From JADHLK01 sp038131695 (lineage in GTDB: Bacteria > Pseudomonadota > Alphaproteobacteria > Puniceispirillales > Puniceispirillaceae): a stretch of DNA of 64,000 bases. The DNA is taken from NCBI GenBank assembly GCA_038131695.1, contig JAYPQA010000022.1, positions 1 to 64,000 of the forward strand, given 5' to 3'. Positions 18,583-27,271 of the stretch are shown one piece after another (position 1 is the first letter of the stretch; every line of letters starts with the position of its first letter). The notes under the pieces are model-generated. The model did no database searches, had not been told where the DNA came from, and was given only the letters and a program-made list of their open reading frames with translations. The position numbers and the translations under genes were made by a program.

Positions 18583-19034
18583 TCAGAAAATATCAGCCTC
18601 CATGCCGGCTGCCAGCGCAGCCGCCAGCTCTGCCGTCGATTTTCAAAATGCGGCTGCCAGGCCCCCTTGAGGATAAGGGCTGGGCAATCAGCCGCCATTT
18701 CTGGGCGGCGATAATCGCTTCTATCTGGCGTTTGCTGGCGGTTCCCATCCAGCCCGGCCTGATCCAGATCGCGATCGGCAGGCCCGGCTTTATCCAGCCA
18801 GTCATCATAGCAACGGTCAAACATATCCTTGGTCAGCCCGGCCAGCGCGCCAATATTCTCCAGACTGCCGAGCAGCAACCGTCTGCCTCAGCAGGTCTTC
18901 AGCTGCAACCTCCAGCGGCGGTTTTCGATCAGCTCCAGCCCGCTGCCAAAATCGGTCACCGCCCGGCGTGCCCTGTCCAGCAACAGGCGGGTATTCTCAG
19001 ACGGGGCATGGGCGGTCAGCAGCAAGCGTTTCAT
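18583..19034 (-). pseudogene. flavodoxin-fold NAD(P)H oxidoreductase-like protein, frame-disrupted
   Basis: Joined frames resemble small flavodoxin-like FMN reductase proteins of about 150 aa. The ATG at 19034 gives MKRLLLTAHAPSENTRLLL, the FMN-phosphate region. After a shift near 18900 comes LLGSLENIGALAGLTKDMFDRCYDDWLDKAG, matching the family's GTPENFGYMSGALKDFFDR pattern. A further shift near 18780 gives KRQIEAIIAAQKWRLIAQPLI, and another leads to the C-terminal ELAAALAAG. At least three indels are required. The substrate is unknown. The gene lies upstream of yciB on the same strand with an 83-base gap. Confidence 0.6.
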
Positions 19035-19123
19035 GGGGCCTTGTCATTTTCCGGAAACTGCGCCTTATTCTGTAGGGGCAGATAGCTGATTATGCGATGA
19101 AATGAAGGACAGGAGCAAGTAGC

Positions 19124-19429
19124 ATGGGTGTTTTGTTGGATGCAGGAGAGCTGGCTGAGGCGATCAAGACCCTGCCCGGCTGGCAGGTGGATTCGGCAGG
19201 CAAAAGCCTGTCCAAAAGCTTTGTTTTTGAGGATTTCTCAGCCTGTTTCGGGGTGATGAGCCGTATCGCGCTGGCTGCGGAAAAGCTGGATCATCATCCG
19301 GACTGGTCAAATGTCTGGAACCGGCTGGATATCCGGCTCAGCACGCATGATGCAGGGGGGCTGACCGGGCTGGATATCCAGCTGGCCCGCCAGATCAATC
19401 AGCTGGCCAAGGCAGCAGAAACAGGATAA
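19124..19429 (+). CDS. 4a-hydroxytetrahydrobiopterin dehydratase (PCD/DCoH)
   Basis: Dehydrates 4a-hydroxy-tetrahydropterin, recycling the cofactor of aromatic amino acid hydroxylases. The 101 aa protein is the normal size. It shows the family signature EKLDHHPDWSNVWNRLDI with the paired active-site His residues, followed by LSTHDAGGLTGLDIQLA. A GGAG-type ribosome binding site (acaggagcaag) precedes the ATG at 19124. It lies immediately upstream of the DMT transporter on the same strand. No phenylalanine hydroxylase gene occurs in this window, so the partner is not visible. Confidence 0.93.
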   Translation: MGVLLDAGELAEAIKTLPGWQVDSAGKSLSKSFVFEDFSACFGVMSRIALAAEKLDHHPDWSNVWNRLDIRLSTHDAGGLTGLDIQLARQINQLAKAAETG

Positions 19430-19481
19430 AGAACAGGAAAGTGACGCGAGGGTCATATCCGCTCAACAGGGGGAGGCAGGA

Positions 19482-20387
19482 ATGCCGTTGCTTGGCTGGT
19501 CTTTGTTGCTGTGCCTGTCCGCCATCTGGGGAGCCAGCTTCTGGTTCATAGAGGTGGGGCTGGCCTCAGTCTCTCCGATGATGCTGGTTTTGATAAGGGT
19601 GGGCTCTGGCGGCTTGGCCCTGCTTTTGTTCCTGTTGGCCAGCAGGCGCGGCTTGCCCGCGGATGGTGGGTTCTGGCGGCGGGCAGCGGTGATGGGTCTG
19701 CTCAATAATGTCTTGCCCTTTTGCCTGATAGCCTGGGGCCAGCTCTCTATCAGCGCTGGCATGGCCGCTATCCTGAATTCCCATACCGCCTTTGCAGCAG
19801 TCTGGATTTCCGCAATCTTTATCGCGTCTGAGACATTGCGCCTGCATCGCCTTGCCGGGGTGGTGATAGGTATTTTGGGCGTGGTGCTGGTCATTGGGCC
19901 GGAAAACCTTGTCGGGCTGGGCCGGATGGCCGGGGCCGATCAGCAAATCCAGGGACAGATGGCGGTGCTGGCCGCGACGATTTGCTATGCGCTGGCCGGT
20001 GTGTGGGGCAAGCTGAAACTGGCGGGCCGGGATGTGTTGCAGACCGCCTGTGCGACCCTGCTCTGTGCCAGCCTGTGGCTGGCCCCGCTGGTTTTGTGGC
20101 GGGATGGGCTGCCGCCTGTCGAGCTGCTGTTTGATGCCGGATTTATGGGGGCGATGCTGACGCTGGGGCTGGCCGGGACGGCGCTGGCCTATTGGGCCTA
20201 TTTCCGGTTGCTGGAGCTGGCCGGCGCGTCCAATCTGGCGCTGGTCACCATAATTGTGCCGGTCTTTGCGGTGGCGCTGGATGCGGTGCTGCTGGGGGTT
20301 GTGCCTGGCGTGCCGGTGCTGGCCGGATTTGGCGTGGTCGCGCTGGGCATGGCGGTTCTGGATGGGCGCTGCCAGCCCGCCTTATAA
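19482..20387 (+). CDS. EamA/DMT family transporter
   Basis: Ten-helix drug/metabolite transporter of the inner membrane, 301 aa, composed of two EamA repeats. The first spans residues 1-140, with a typical AAILNSHTAFAAVWISA helix and RLAGVVIGILGVVLVIGPE. The second runs from about residue 155 (AVLAATICYALAGVWGKLK) to LVTIIVPVFAVALDAVLLG. Substrate is unknown and cannot be predicted in this family. A GGGGGAGG ribosome binding site precedes the ATG. The C-terminus overlaps the convergent azlD by six bases. Confidence 0.88.
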   Translation: MPLLGWSLLLCLSAIWGASFWFIEVGLASVSPMMLVLIRVGSGGLALLLFLLASRRGLPADGGFWRRAAVMGLLNNVLPFCLIAWGQLSISAGMAAILNSHTAFAAVWISAIFIASETLRLHRLAGVVIGILGVVLVIGPENLVGLGRMAGADQQIQGQMAVLAATICYALAGVWGKLKLAGRDVLQTACATLLCASLWLAPLVLWRDGLPPVELLFDAGFMGAMLTLGLAGTALAYWAYFRLLELAGASNLALVTIIVPVFAVALDAVLLGVVPGVPVLAGFGVVALGMAVLDGRCQPAL

Positions 20388-20687
20388 AAGGCCGAACAGC
20401 CAGATAAATCCCAGCCCGCCCAGCAAGGTTGCCAAGACCGAGCCAAATCTGAGCGCAATCGCTGCCGCCACTATCGCAGCTGGCAGGCGCAGATTATCTG
20501 CCAGCATCAGGCTGCCCTCTGGCATCAGAACGGCCGGGGCAATAATCGCGGCCAGAATAGAGGCTGGCACAAAATTCAGCGCCCGCCGCCAGCTGGCTGG
20601 CATCTGCCATCCGGCCAGCAGCGAGAGCGGCAAAAACCGCATCAAAAAGGTGGCCAGCCCGCTCATGATAATTGCTGCCCAGATCAT
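20382..20687 (-). CDS. azlD: AzlD-family small subunit of an amino acid exporter
   Basis: A 101 aa protein with three to four hydrophobic helices and the AzlD pattern: an early SGLATFLMRFLPL and a later LRLPAAIVAAAIALRFGS. AzlD pairs with AzlC to export branched-chain amino acids in characterised bacteria. Its start codon overlaps the azlC stop (ATGA at 20684-20687), indicating translational coupling. In the absence of a nearby regulator the substrate is inferred from the family only. Confidence 0.85.
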   Translation of the reverse strand: MIWAAIIMSGLATFLMRFLPLSLLAGWQMPASWRRALNFVPASILAAIIAPAVLMPEGSLMLADNLRLPAAIVAAAIALRFGSVLATLLGGLGFIWLFGLL

Positions 20688-21415
20688 CTGTCCTGCTCCG
20701 GCTGGTCAAATCGGCTGGTCATAATCCCAACGCCGATGCCGATAAGGGCGGAAGCAATCAGCCAGAGATTGAACGGCAAATCTTGCAACAGCAGGGCCGC
20801 CGCACCTGCGCTGAGAGCGGCCAGACTCTCCGCCCGCCGCTTTATCGCCGGAACAATCAGCGCGATAAAGGTCAGCGGCACGGCAAAGCCCAGCTGCAAT
20901 TCGTCTGGAATGGTCGCCCCCAGCAGCACCCCGGCCAGTGTTGAGACCTGCCAGCATACCCACAAGGTCAGCCCGGCGCCCAGCAAATGGTAATGCATCA
21001 CCGGGCTGGCGGGCTGGCTGCGAAACCGCCGCATCGAAATTGCCCAGGCCTCATCGGTGAGCAGATAGCCCAGCACAATGCGCCAGCTGAGGGGCAAATG
21101 GCGCAAATAATCCACAATCGCCACCCCATAGAGCAGATGGCGCAGATTAATCGCCGCCACCGAGCCGGTCACCACGGCAAACGGCGCGCCGGCTCCGACC
21201 ATCTGGGCAAAGACGATCTGGCTGGCCCCGCCAAACAGGATACAAGACAGCGCACAGACCTGAAGCGGGGTCAGCCCGGCGGCCAGCCCGGCAATGCCAA
21301 AGACCAGCCCGAACGGAAAAACGCCGATCTGCAAGGGCAATTCATCCAGAATGCCGATGCCGAACTCTCTCGCCCGGCTGCTGGTTTTTTGGCTGTTTCT
21401 GGCTGGCAAAAGCAA
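20684..21415 (-). CDS. azlC: AzlC-family branched-chain amino acid exporter large subunit
   Basis: A 243 aa inner-membrane protein with the AzlC signature: a first segment PLQIGVFPFGLVFGIAGLAAGL, then CILFGGASQIVFAQMVGAGAP and the conserved AAINLRHLLYGVAI. It also has a LLTDEAWAIS motif and further helices to the end. It is paired with azlD downstream. Characterised homologues export leucine analogues or other branched-chain amino acids. The first dozen residues are polar and the true start could be slightly internal. Confidence 0.9.
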   Translation of the reverse strand: MLLPARNSQKTSSRAREFGIGILDELPLQIGVFPFGLVFGIAGLAAGLTPLQVCALSCILFGGASQIVFAQMVGAGAPFAVVTGSVAAINLRHLLYGVAIVDYLRHLPLSWRIVLGYLLTDEAWAISMRRFRSQPASPVMHYHLLGAGLTLWVCWQVSTLAGVLLGATIPDELQLGFAVPLTFIALIVPAIKRRAESLAALSAGAAALLLQDLPFNLWLIASALIGIGVGIMTSRFDQPEQDR

Positions 21416-21524
21416 GTCTCCCTGTCTGGCTGCGGCACAGATTATCTGCGCTGGCAGCGTTGCACAAGAGCCGGAAAAGGATTAGACAGTCTGCACGCAA
21501 ACCAGCAAGGGAAAGACACAAAAA

Positions 21525-22724
21525 ATGAGCCTGTCACTTCACTATGCAGATCCCCGGCAGCTGGCCGGGAAGACGGTTCTGATGCGGGTGGATTTCAATG
21601 TGCCGATGCAGGATGGCCAAGTGCGCGATGATACCCGGATGCGGGTCGCCCTGCCGGGAATTTCTGCCTTGCTGGAGGAGGGGGTGCGGCTGATTTTGCT
21701 CTCGCATCTGGGCCGGCCAAAGGGGCGCAAACAGGCCGATTTATCGCTGGAGCCGGTCAGTCGGCATCTGGCCGGTCTGCTGGGCCGGAAGGTGCATTTT
21801 GCCCCGGACATATTGGCTGATGGTCTGGCGGACGAGGTTGCCAGCCTGGCGGCCGGAGAGGTGATGCTGGCTGAAAATCTGCGCTTCTGGCCGCAAGAGG
21901 AAGCCAATGATGAGGCATTTGCCAGACAGCTGGCCGGGCTGGCAGAAGCCTATATCAATGATGCGTTTTCCGCCGCGCACCGGGCGCACGCCTCAATAGA
22001 CGGGCTGGCGCGCCTGTTGCCTGCCTTTGGCGGGCCGACGCTGCGGGCGGAGATCACGGCCCTGCAAACCGCTCTGGAGACGCCGCAAAGGCCGGTTGTC
22101 GCGGTTGTTGGCGGGGCCAAGGTTTCCAGCAAGCTGGCGGTGCTGGATTTCCTGACGGATAAGGTGGATTGCCTGATTCTGGGCGGCGGCATGGCCAATA
22201 CCTTTCTGGCAGCAGGCGGGGTGGATATGCGCGCCTCCTTGATGGAGCCGGACCTGTTCGGAACAGCCCGCGAAATTCTGGCCAGGGCTGAGGAGCGGGG
22301 CTGCTATATCCTGTTGCCGGAGGACGGGTTGGCAGCGACTTCTTTCGGGGCCAATGTGGCGCACCGGGCGGTTGCCAATGCCGAGCTGGCCGCAGCTGAG
22401 ATGGTGCTGGATATTGGCCCGGCCTCTATCGCTGCCGCTGCTGCGCAAATTCGCCAGGCTGCAACCCTGCTCTGGAACGGGCCGCTGGGCGCGTTTGAGC
22501 ATCCACCCTTTGATACGGCCACTGTCGCGCTGGCCCGCATCGCCGCAGAGCAGACAGCCGCGGGCAAGCTGGTCAGCATTGCGGGCGGCGGCGATACGGT
22601 AGCGGCCCTCAATCATGCCGGGGTAGCAGACCAGCTCAGCTATATGTCGCTGGCTGGCGGGGCGTTTTTGGAATGGCTGGAGGACGCGGGAGCTGCCCGG
22701 TATCGCGGTTTTGTCCCTGAGTAG
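21525..22724 (+). CDS. pgk: phosphoglycerate kinase
   Basis: Transfers phosphate between 1,3-bisphosphoglycerate and ADP in glycolysis, or runs in reverse for gluconeogenesis. At 399 aa it is complete and intact. Diagnostic motifs: MRVDFNVPMQDG near residue 21, LLSHLGRPKG, the ENLRFWPQEEAND loop, FSAAHRAHAS (triose-binding His/Arg), GGAKVSSKLAVLD and the nucleotide-binding WNGPLGAFE and SIAGGGDTVAAL segments. It stands alone as a plus-strand gene between the azl genes and msrA, with no gap or tpi neighbour. Confidence 0.98.
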   Translation: MSLSLHYADPRQLAGKTVLMRVDFNVPMQDGQVRDDTRMRVALPGISALLEEGVRLILLSHLGRPKGRKQADLSLEPVSRHLAGLLGRKVHFAPDILADGLADEVASLAAGEVMLAENLRFWPQEEANDEAFARQLAGLAEAYINDAFSAAHRAHASIDGLARLLPAFGGPTLRAEITALQTALETPQRPVVAVVGGAKVSSKLAVLDFLTDKVDCLILGGGMANTFLAAGGVDMRASLMEPDLFGTAREILARAEERGCYILLPEDGLAATSFGANVAHRAVANAELAAAEMVLDIGPASIAAAAAQIRQAATLLWNGPLGAFEHPPFDTATVALARIAAEQTAAGKLVSIAGGGDTVAALNHAGVADQLSYMSLAGGAFLEWLEDAGAARYRGFVPE

Positions 22725-22824
22725 GGCAGGGGTGGGACAGGGGATTGCCGCCTGGCCCCGCATCGCCCTATATTAAAATCGCATCTGCCCGGCCGGTCTT
22801 TGAGAAAATAAGGATGTAAGAAAA

Positions 22825-23459
22825 ATGCTGTTTGCCAACCCGTTCAAGATCGCCTGCCCACAGCGGCAGAAGCCCTGCCCGGCCGTTCTGTCCCGATAGT
22901 CCAGCCCGGCCCGCACGCGGTTTTGGGCAGTGCGATGGCTCCGCCCTTTGCCGGGGGGAGCCAGCAGATTTTGCTGGGGATGGGGTGTTTTTGGGGGGCG
23001 GAAAGGCTATTCTGGCAGCTGCCCGGTATGCTGGTAACAGCCGTTGGCTATGCGGGCGGGATAACGGAAAACCCGACCTATGAGGAAGTTTGCAGCGGGC
23101 GCACTGGCCATACAGAGGTGGTGCTGGCTGTCTATGATCCGGCGCGTCTGGCCCTGGATGATATTTTGCAAGTTTTCTGGCAGGAGCATGACCCTACGCA
23201 AGGCTATCGGCAGGGCAATGATCGCGGCACGCAATATCGCTCTGCTTTGTATTGCAGTGATGATGATCAGCTGGCTGAGGCTACGGCCTCTGCCCGGCAA
23301 TATGGCGCGGCTCTGGCCAAGGCTGGCTATGACAGCATCACGACTGAGATCACCGGCCCGCGCCGCTTTTTCTATGCTGAGGACTATCACCAGCAATATC
23401 TGCACAAGGTGCCGAATGGCTATTGCGGGCTGGCGGGCTGCGGGGTGGATTATCGCTGA
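22825..23459 (+). CDS. msrA: peptide methionine-S-sulfoxide reductase MsrA, one frameshift near the N-terminus
   Basis: Repairs oxidised methionine using the Cys of the GCFWG motif (LLGMGCFWGAERLFWQLPG). The family pattern EVCSGRTGHTEVV, the HDPTQGYRQGNDRGTQYRS segment and a C-terminal LAGCG with a second Cys are all visible. Read literally, the intact frame begins at 22923. Family comparison shows that the true start is the ATG at 22825, after an AAGGA ribosome binding site. It reads MLFANPFKIA and, after a shift at about 22857, PTAAEALPGRSVPIVQPG. One missing C in the GCCTGCCC run restores one continuous frame of about 211 aa. Confidence 0.92.
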
Positions 23460-23538
23460 AATCAAGGCTTGACCTTTGGCCGCCTTGCCGCTAGATTGCG
23501 CGGCACTGAATAATATTGATAATACGGGAATGGCTGTC

Positions 23539-23665
23539 ATGAAAGTCGTCAGTTCTTTGAAAACCTTGAAAAATCGTGACCGCAACTGTCAGGTTGTGCG
23601 CCGCCGCGGCCGCCTGTATGTGATCAACAAGAAGAACCCGCGCCTCAAGGCCCGTCAGGGGGTAA
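23539..23665 (+). CDS. rpmJ: ribosomal protein L36, last codon displaced by a G-run indel
   Basis: Small zinc-ribbon-type protein of the large ribosomal subunit. Starting at the ATG at 23539, the reading is MKVVSSLKTLKNRDRNCQVV, then RRRGRLYVINKKNPRLKARQG, which is the L36 length and pattern (41 aa, alphaproteobacterial form without the full zinc-ligand set). L36 normally ends at this Gly. Here five G residues (23658-23662) instead of four push the stop TAA at 23663 out of frame, so the literal frame runs eight codons further to 23682. An extra G is the likely cause. A strong terminator follows. Confidence 0.9.
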
Positions 23666-23696
23666 GCAGCCGGCAGCTGTAAGGTTCAGGAAGCAA

Positions 23697-23723
23697 CCAG
23701 CCCGCATCGGCTGGCTTTTGTTT
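23697..23723 (+). terminator. rho-independent terminator after rpmJ
   Basis: A perfect six-base stem, CCAGCC (23697-23702) and GGCTGG (23709-23714), with a six-base loop is followed by a T-rich tract (CTTTTGTTT). It lies about 30 bases past the L36 stop and before the convergent fumarase gene. Confidence 0.8.
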
Positions 23724-23766
23724 CGGGTCAAAGGTTTTTCAGGGAGGAGGAAGAGCTGGCCCGGCC

Positions 23767-25371
23767 TTAATCCAGCTGGAAGAAATCATTGCCCTTGTCA
23801 TCCATGACGATAAAGGCCGGGAAATTTTCCACCTCAATGCGCCAGACCGCTTCCATGCCCAGCTCCGGATATTCCAGAACCTCTACCTTTTTGATCGATT
23901 CCAGGGCCAGCTTGGCCGCTACCCCGCCGATAGAGCCCAGATAAAACCCGCCATATTTGGCACAGGCGGCACGCACGCTGGCCGACCGGTTCCCCTTGGC
24001 CAGCATGACCAGAGAGCCGCCAGCCGCCTGAAACCGCTCAACATAGCTGTCCATCCCCCCGGCAGTGGTAGGCCCAAATGAGCCGGACGCCATGCCGTCC
24101 GGGGTCTTGGCCGGGCCGGCATAATAAACCGGATGATCCTTGATATAATCGGGCAGGCTGCCGGTCTCCTCCAGCACCTCCTGCAATTTGGCATGGGCAA
24201 TATCGCGGGCCACGATCATCGGGCCGGTCAGATTGACCCGCGTCTTGACCGGATATTGGCTGAGGATTTGGCGAATCTCCTCCATCGGGCGGGTCAGATC
24301 AAGGGCGACAGCTTCCTCGGCCTTGTCCTCACTATCCGGCAGGAAGCGGGCCGGGTCTGTTTCTAACTGCTCCAGAAACAGTCCATCTGCGGTAATTTTT
24401 GCCTTTATCTGGCGATCGGCTGAACAGGAAACGCCAATCCCAATCGGACAGGAGGCCCCGTGTCGCGGCAGGCGGATAACGCGCACATCATGGCAGTAAT
24501 ATTTGCCGCCAAACTGGGCCCCGATCCCCAGCTCGCGCGTCATTTGCAGGATTTTTTCCTCCCATTCCAGATCGCGCCAGCCATGCCCGCTGGCAGAACC
24601 TTGCGTGACCAGCCCGTCCAGATCATGGGTGGAGGCGGCCTTGACCGTCTTCAGATTATATTCTGCCGAAGTCCCGCCAATCACCACCGCCAGATGATAG
24701 GGCGGACAGGCCGAAGTGCCGAGCGAGATAATGGCCTCGCGCAGAAAATCGCGCATTCCCTGCTCATTCAGCACCGCCTTGGTTTTCTGATAGAGAAAGG
24801 TTTTGTTGGCAGAACCGCCGCCTTTTTGAATAAAGGTAAAATGATATTCCGCGCCCTTGCCGGCATAAATATCTATCTGGGCGGGCAGGTTGGTCTTGGT
24901 ATTGGTCTCTTCAAACATCGAGAGCGGGGCCAGCTGGGAGAAGCGCAGATTGCTGGACTGGTAGGTATCGAAAATCCCCTCGGACAGGGCGCGGGCATCG
25001 GCCCCGCCGGTCAAGACCTGCTCGCCGCGCACCGCGCTGACAATGGCGGTGCCGGTATCCTGACACATGGGCAGGACCCGATCAGCAGAAATCACCGCAT
25101 TTTTCAGCATTTCCAGCGCCACAAACCGGTCATTGCGGCTGGCTTCCGGGTCCTCCAGAATAGCGCGCAGCTGGGCCAGATGGCTGGCCCGCAATAAATG
25201 GCTGACATCTTCAAAAGCCTGTCTGGCCAGCAGGCGCAGCCCGGCCGGATCAACCTTGATAAAGGGGCGGCCATCCAATTCAGTTGAGGTGACAAAATCG
25301 GTGCTGATCTGGCGGTATTCTGTCTGGTCCGGGCCGACCGGCAGCATCGGGTGATAGTCAAATTCAGTCAT
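23767..25371 (-). CDS. class I fumarate hydratase (iron-sulfur)
   Basis: Hydrates fumarate to malate in the TCA cycle with an oxygen-sensitive [4Fe-4S] cluster. From the ATG at 25371 the protein is about 534 aa, the normal single-chain class I size. It begins MTEFDYHPMLPVG. Visible features are VLPMCQDTGTAIV (cluster Cys), FIQKGGGSANKTFL, LGTSACPPYHLAVVIGG (Cys), RHGASCPIGIGVSC (Cys) and the C-terminal beta domain with TGPMIVARDIAHAKL and GPTTAGGMDSYV. The next upstream gene on the strand, sspB, ends about 70 bases before its start. Confidence 0.96.
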   Translation of the reverse strand: MTEFDYHPMLPVGPDQTEYRQISTDFVTSTELDGRPFIKVDPAGLRLLARQAFEDVSHLLRASHLAQLRAILEDPEASRNDRFVALEMLKNAVISADRVLPMCQDTGTAIVSAVRGEQVLTGGADARALSEGIFDTYQSSNLRFSQLAPLSMFEETNTKTNLPAQIDIYAGKGAEYHFTFIQKGGGSANKTFLYQKTKAVLNEQGMRDFLREAIISLGTSACPPYHLAVVIGGTSAEYNLKTVKAASTHDLDGLVTQGSASGHGWRDLEWEEKILQMTRELGIGAQFGGKYYCHDVRVIRLPRHGASCPIGIGVSCSADRQIKAKITADGLFLEQLETDPARFLPDSEDKAEEAVALDLTRPMEEIRQILSQYPVKTRVNLTGPMIVARDIAHAKLQEVLEETGSLPDYIKDHPVYYAGPAKTPDGMASGSFGPTTAGGMDSYVERFQAAGGSLVMLAKGNRSASVRAACAKYGGFYLGSIGGVAAKLALESIKKVEVLEYPELGMEAVWRIEVENFPAFIVMDDKGNDFFQLD

Positions 25372-25443
25372 CTTGCAGGTCTTTTTGATTGCAGAAAAGG
25401 GCAGAGGGACAGGCGGCGGACAGGCCGCCCCAAACATATCAGG

Positions 25444-25947
25444 TCATTTCGGGGCCGGTTTCTTGCGAAACGCATCCAGCGAGACAATATCCGCGCTTTC
25501 ATCCTCTGGCGTGGCCGGCACCGCCTCAATCGGTGCTTCGGGCAGGGCGGCTGGTGCCTGGCTGTCATTATCTGCTTCCCCGGCCTTGAATTGCAGGCTG
25601 AAACCGATAGAGGGATCGGTAAAATGGGTGACAGCCGCAAAGGGGATGGTCAGGCTTTGCTGGCGTCCGGAAAAGGACAGGGTGACAGAAAAGCTCTCCG
25701 GCCCGACATCCAGATCCCAGAATTGATGCTGCAGGACAATGGTCATTTCATCCTGATTGGCAGCCCGCAGCCCGGCCTCCATTGCAACCTCCGGATGGTC
25801 AGTCTGAAAGCTGATATAGAAATGGGTCTCGCCCGGCAATCCAGCGTGCTGGACGATGGACAGGGCCCCGCGCACCACATTGCGCAGCGCATCCTCAACC
25901 AGCAGCTCATAATTTATGGAGCCGCCCTTGTCAGATGATTCGCCCAT
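25444..25947 (-). CDS. sspB: ClpXP adaptor SspB (alpha type)
   Basis: Tethers ssrA-tagged proteins to ClpXP for degradation. The 167 aa protein has the alpha-SspB fold pattern: INYELLVEDALRNVVRGAL, then ETHFYISFQT, EMTIVLQHQFWDLDV, LSFSGRQQSLTIPFAAVTHFTDPS and SLQF. An acidic Pro/Ala linker follows, and the short C-terminal tail (ADIVSLDAFRKK) resembles the ClpX-binding XB motif. A GGGAGGG ribosome binding site precedes the ATG at 25947. It lies directly downstream of the tmRNA gene on the same strand, so tag and tag-reader may be cotranscribed. Confidence 0.95.
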   Translation of the reverse strand: MGESSDKGGSINYELLVEDALRNVVRGALSIVQHAGLPGETHFYISFQTDHPEVAMEAGLRAANQDEMTIVLQHQFWDLDVGPESFSVTLSFSGRQQSLTIPFAAVTHFTDPSIGFSLQFKAGEADNDSQAPAALPEAPIEAVPATPEDESADIVSLDAFRKKPAPK

Positions 25948-25959
25948 AACCAGTCAGTC

Positions 25960-26310
25960 CCTCCCACAGGATGTAAGCGGGAACGCTTCTGTTGCCAGGT
26001 GCGCTCCCAAACCCCGCCTGACGGAGCTCAAGCCATCAGGACTTGAAATTGGTTTTGAAAACCGCCCTTAGGCAGCGATCGCAACCGGAGCAGAGTTGTC
26101 GTTTGCAACTACTACAATGACCCGATAACGGCGGCTATCATACCGGGCGAAAGTCCAGCCTTTATTGCATGCGTCGATCCTGTTTCGCCCCCAAAAGATG
26201 CCGGTTTTGAGCCAAAACGACATTTTTGGTGGAGGCGCCGGGTACCGCCCCCGGGTCCGCTCTGCCTATTCCGCAGGGTGTTTATCGCCATAGTCAGCAG
26301 ATGCTGACCT
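25960..26310 (-). ncRNA. ssrA: transfer-messenger RNA, circularly permuted two-piece form
   Basis: Rescues stalled ribosomes and adds a degradation tag. On the minus strand the acceptor piece comes first (about 26310-26227), ending GGCGCCTCCACCA with the 3' CCA at 26227. A removable segment (26226-26193) follows, then the coding piece beginning GGGGGCGAAACAGG at 26192. The 5' GGGGGCG can pair with the CGCCTCC of the acceptor piece. The tag frame starts at the GCA resume codon (26106) and reads ANDNSAPVAIAA before TAA at 26068-26070. The ANDN start and AA end are typical of alphaproteobacterial tags. The exact 3' end of the coding piece near 25960 is estimated. Confidence 0.95.
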
Positions 26311-26314
26311 CTCT

Positions 26315-26343
26315 AATATAGGGGTAAATGGCGGTGAGATCAA
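26315..26343 (-). promoter_or_regulatory. promoter of the tmRNA gene
   Basis: Reading leftwards: a TTGATC -35 box (26338-26343), a 17-base spacer and a TATATT -10 box (26315-26320). This places transcription start a few bases before the acceptor piece of the tmRNA. Confidence 0.65.
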
Positions 26344-26477
26344 AGAGCTTTTGCAAAAGCCTGTCGCTGGCCGGATGGTAACTCCCTGCTTGGCACAGGG
26401 CCGGGCGATTTGCTATGCAAGGGCAGGCGGCCCGCCGCACCCCATCTTTTCGTCTGTGATGTCAGGAGAAGCAAGCC

Positions 26478-27271
26478 ATGCAACAATATCTGAACCTGCT
26501 GGAAACGGTGCTGGAACAGGGGGCGAAGAAGGGAGATCGCACGGCACCGGCACGCGCGCGCTGTTCGGATGGCAGATGCGCTTTGATCTGGCTGAGGGCT
26601 TTCCGCTGCTGACCACCAAAAAGCTGCATATCAAATCGATTATCCATGAATTGCTCTGGTTTGTCGCGGGCGATACCAATATCGCCTATTTGAACCGGCA
26701 TGGGGTTACCATCTGGGATGAATGGGCCGATGAAAAGGGCGATCTGGGCCCGGTCTATGGTCGGCAATGGCGCAGCTGGCAGACCGCAGATGGCCGGGTG
26801 ATTGACCAGCTGGGCACTTTGGTTGAGCAGATCAAGACCAGCCCGGACTCACGCCGTCTGATTGTGTCTGCCTGGAATCCGGCTGATGTGCCGGATATGG
26901 CGCTGCCGCCCTGCCATTGCCTGTTTCAGTTTTTTGTCGCTGAGGGGCGGCTTTCCTGCCAGCTCTATCAGCGCAGTGCCGATATTTTTCTGGGCGTGCC
27001 GTTCAATATCGCCTCCTATGCGCTGCTAACCCATATGATAGCCCATGTGACCGGCCTGCAGCCGGGGGAGTTTGTCCATGTGCTGGGGGATGCCCATCTC
27101 TATGAAAATCATACAGATCAGGCAAGGGAACAGCTGCGCCGCACCCCCGGACCCTTGCCGCGCCTGCGGCTGATTGATCCGCCGGACCGGCTGGAAGATT
27201 TCCGCTTTGAGCATTTTGCCATTGACGATTATCAGGCGGCCCCCAACATCAAGGCCCCGATAGCGGTATGA
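26478..27271 (+). CDS. thyA: thymidylate synthase, one-base deletion near the N-terminus
   Basis: Methylates dUMP to dTMP with methylene-tetrahydrofolate. The genuine start is the ATG at 26478, preceded by AGGAGAAG, reading MQQYLNLLETVLEQGAKKGD. At 26541-26545 ACGGC should be ACGGGC to continue as RTGTGTRALFGWQMRF. The single missing G splits the frame, and read literally the second frame appears to start at 26351, within the tmRNA promoter. Catalytic features are present: PPCHCLFQFFV (nucleophilic Cys), QRSADIFLGVPFNIASYALL and HLYENH. The reconstructed length of 264 aa matches ThyA. The 3' end overlaps folA by four bases (ATGA). Confidence 0.95.

Noticed and set aside
26351..26478. Longer thyA start at 26351
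   Set aside because: The literal frame begins inside the tmRNA promoter region and gives a non-conserved N-terminus. The conserved start is at 26478 with AGGAGAAG upstream and a one-base deletion downstream.
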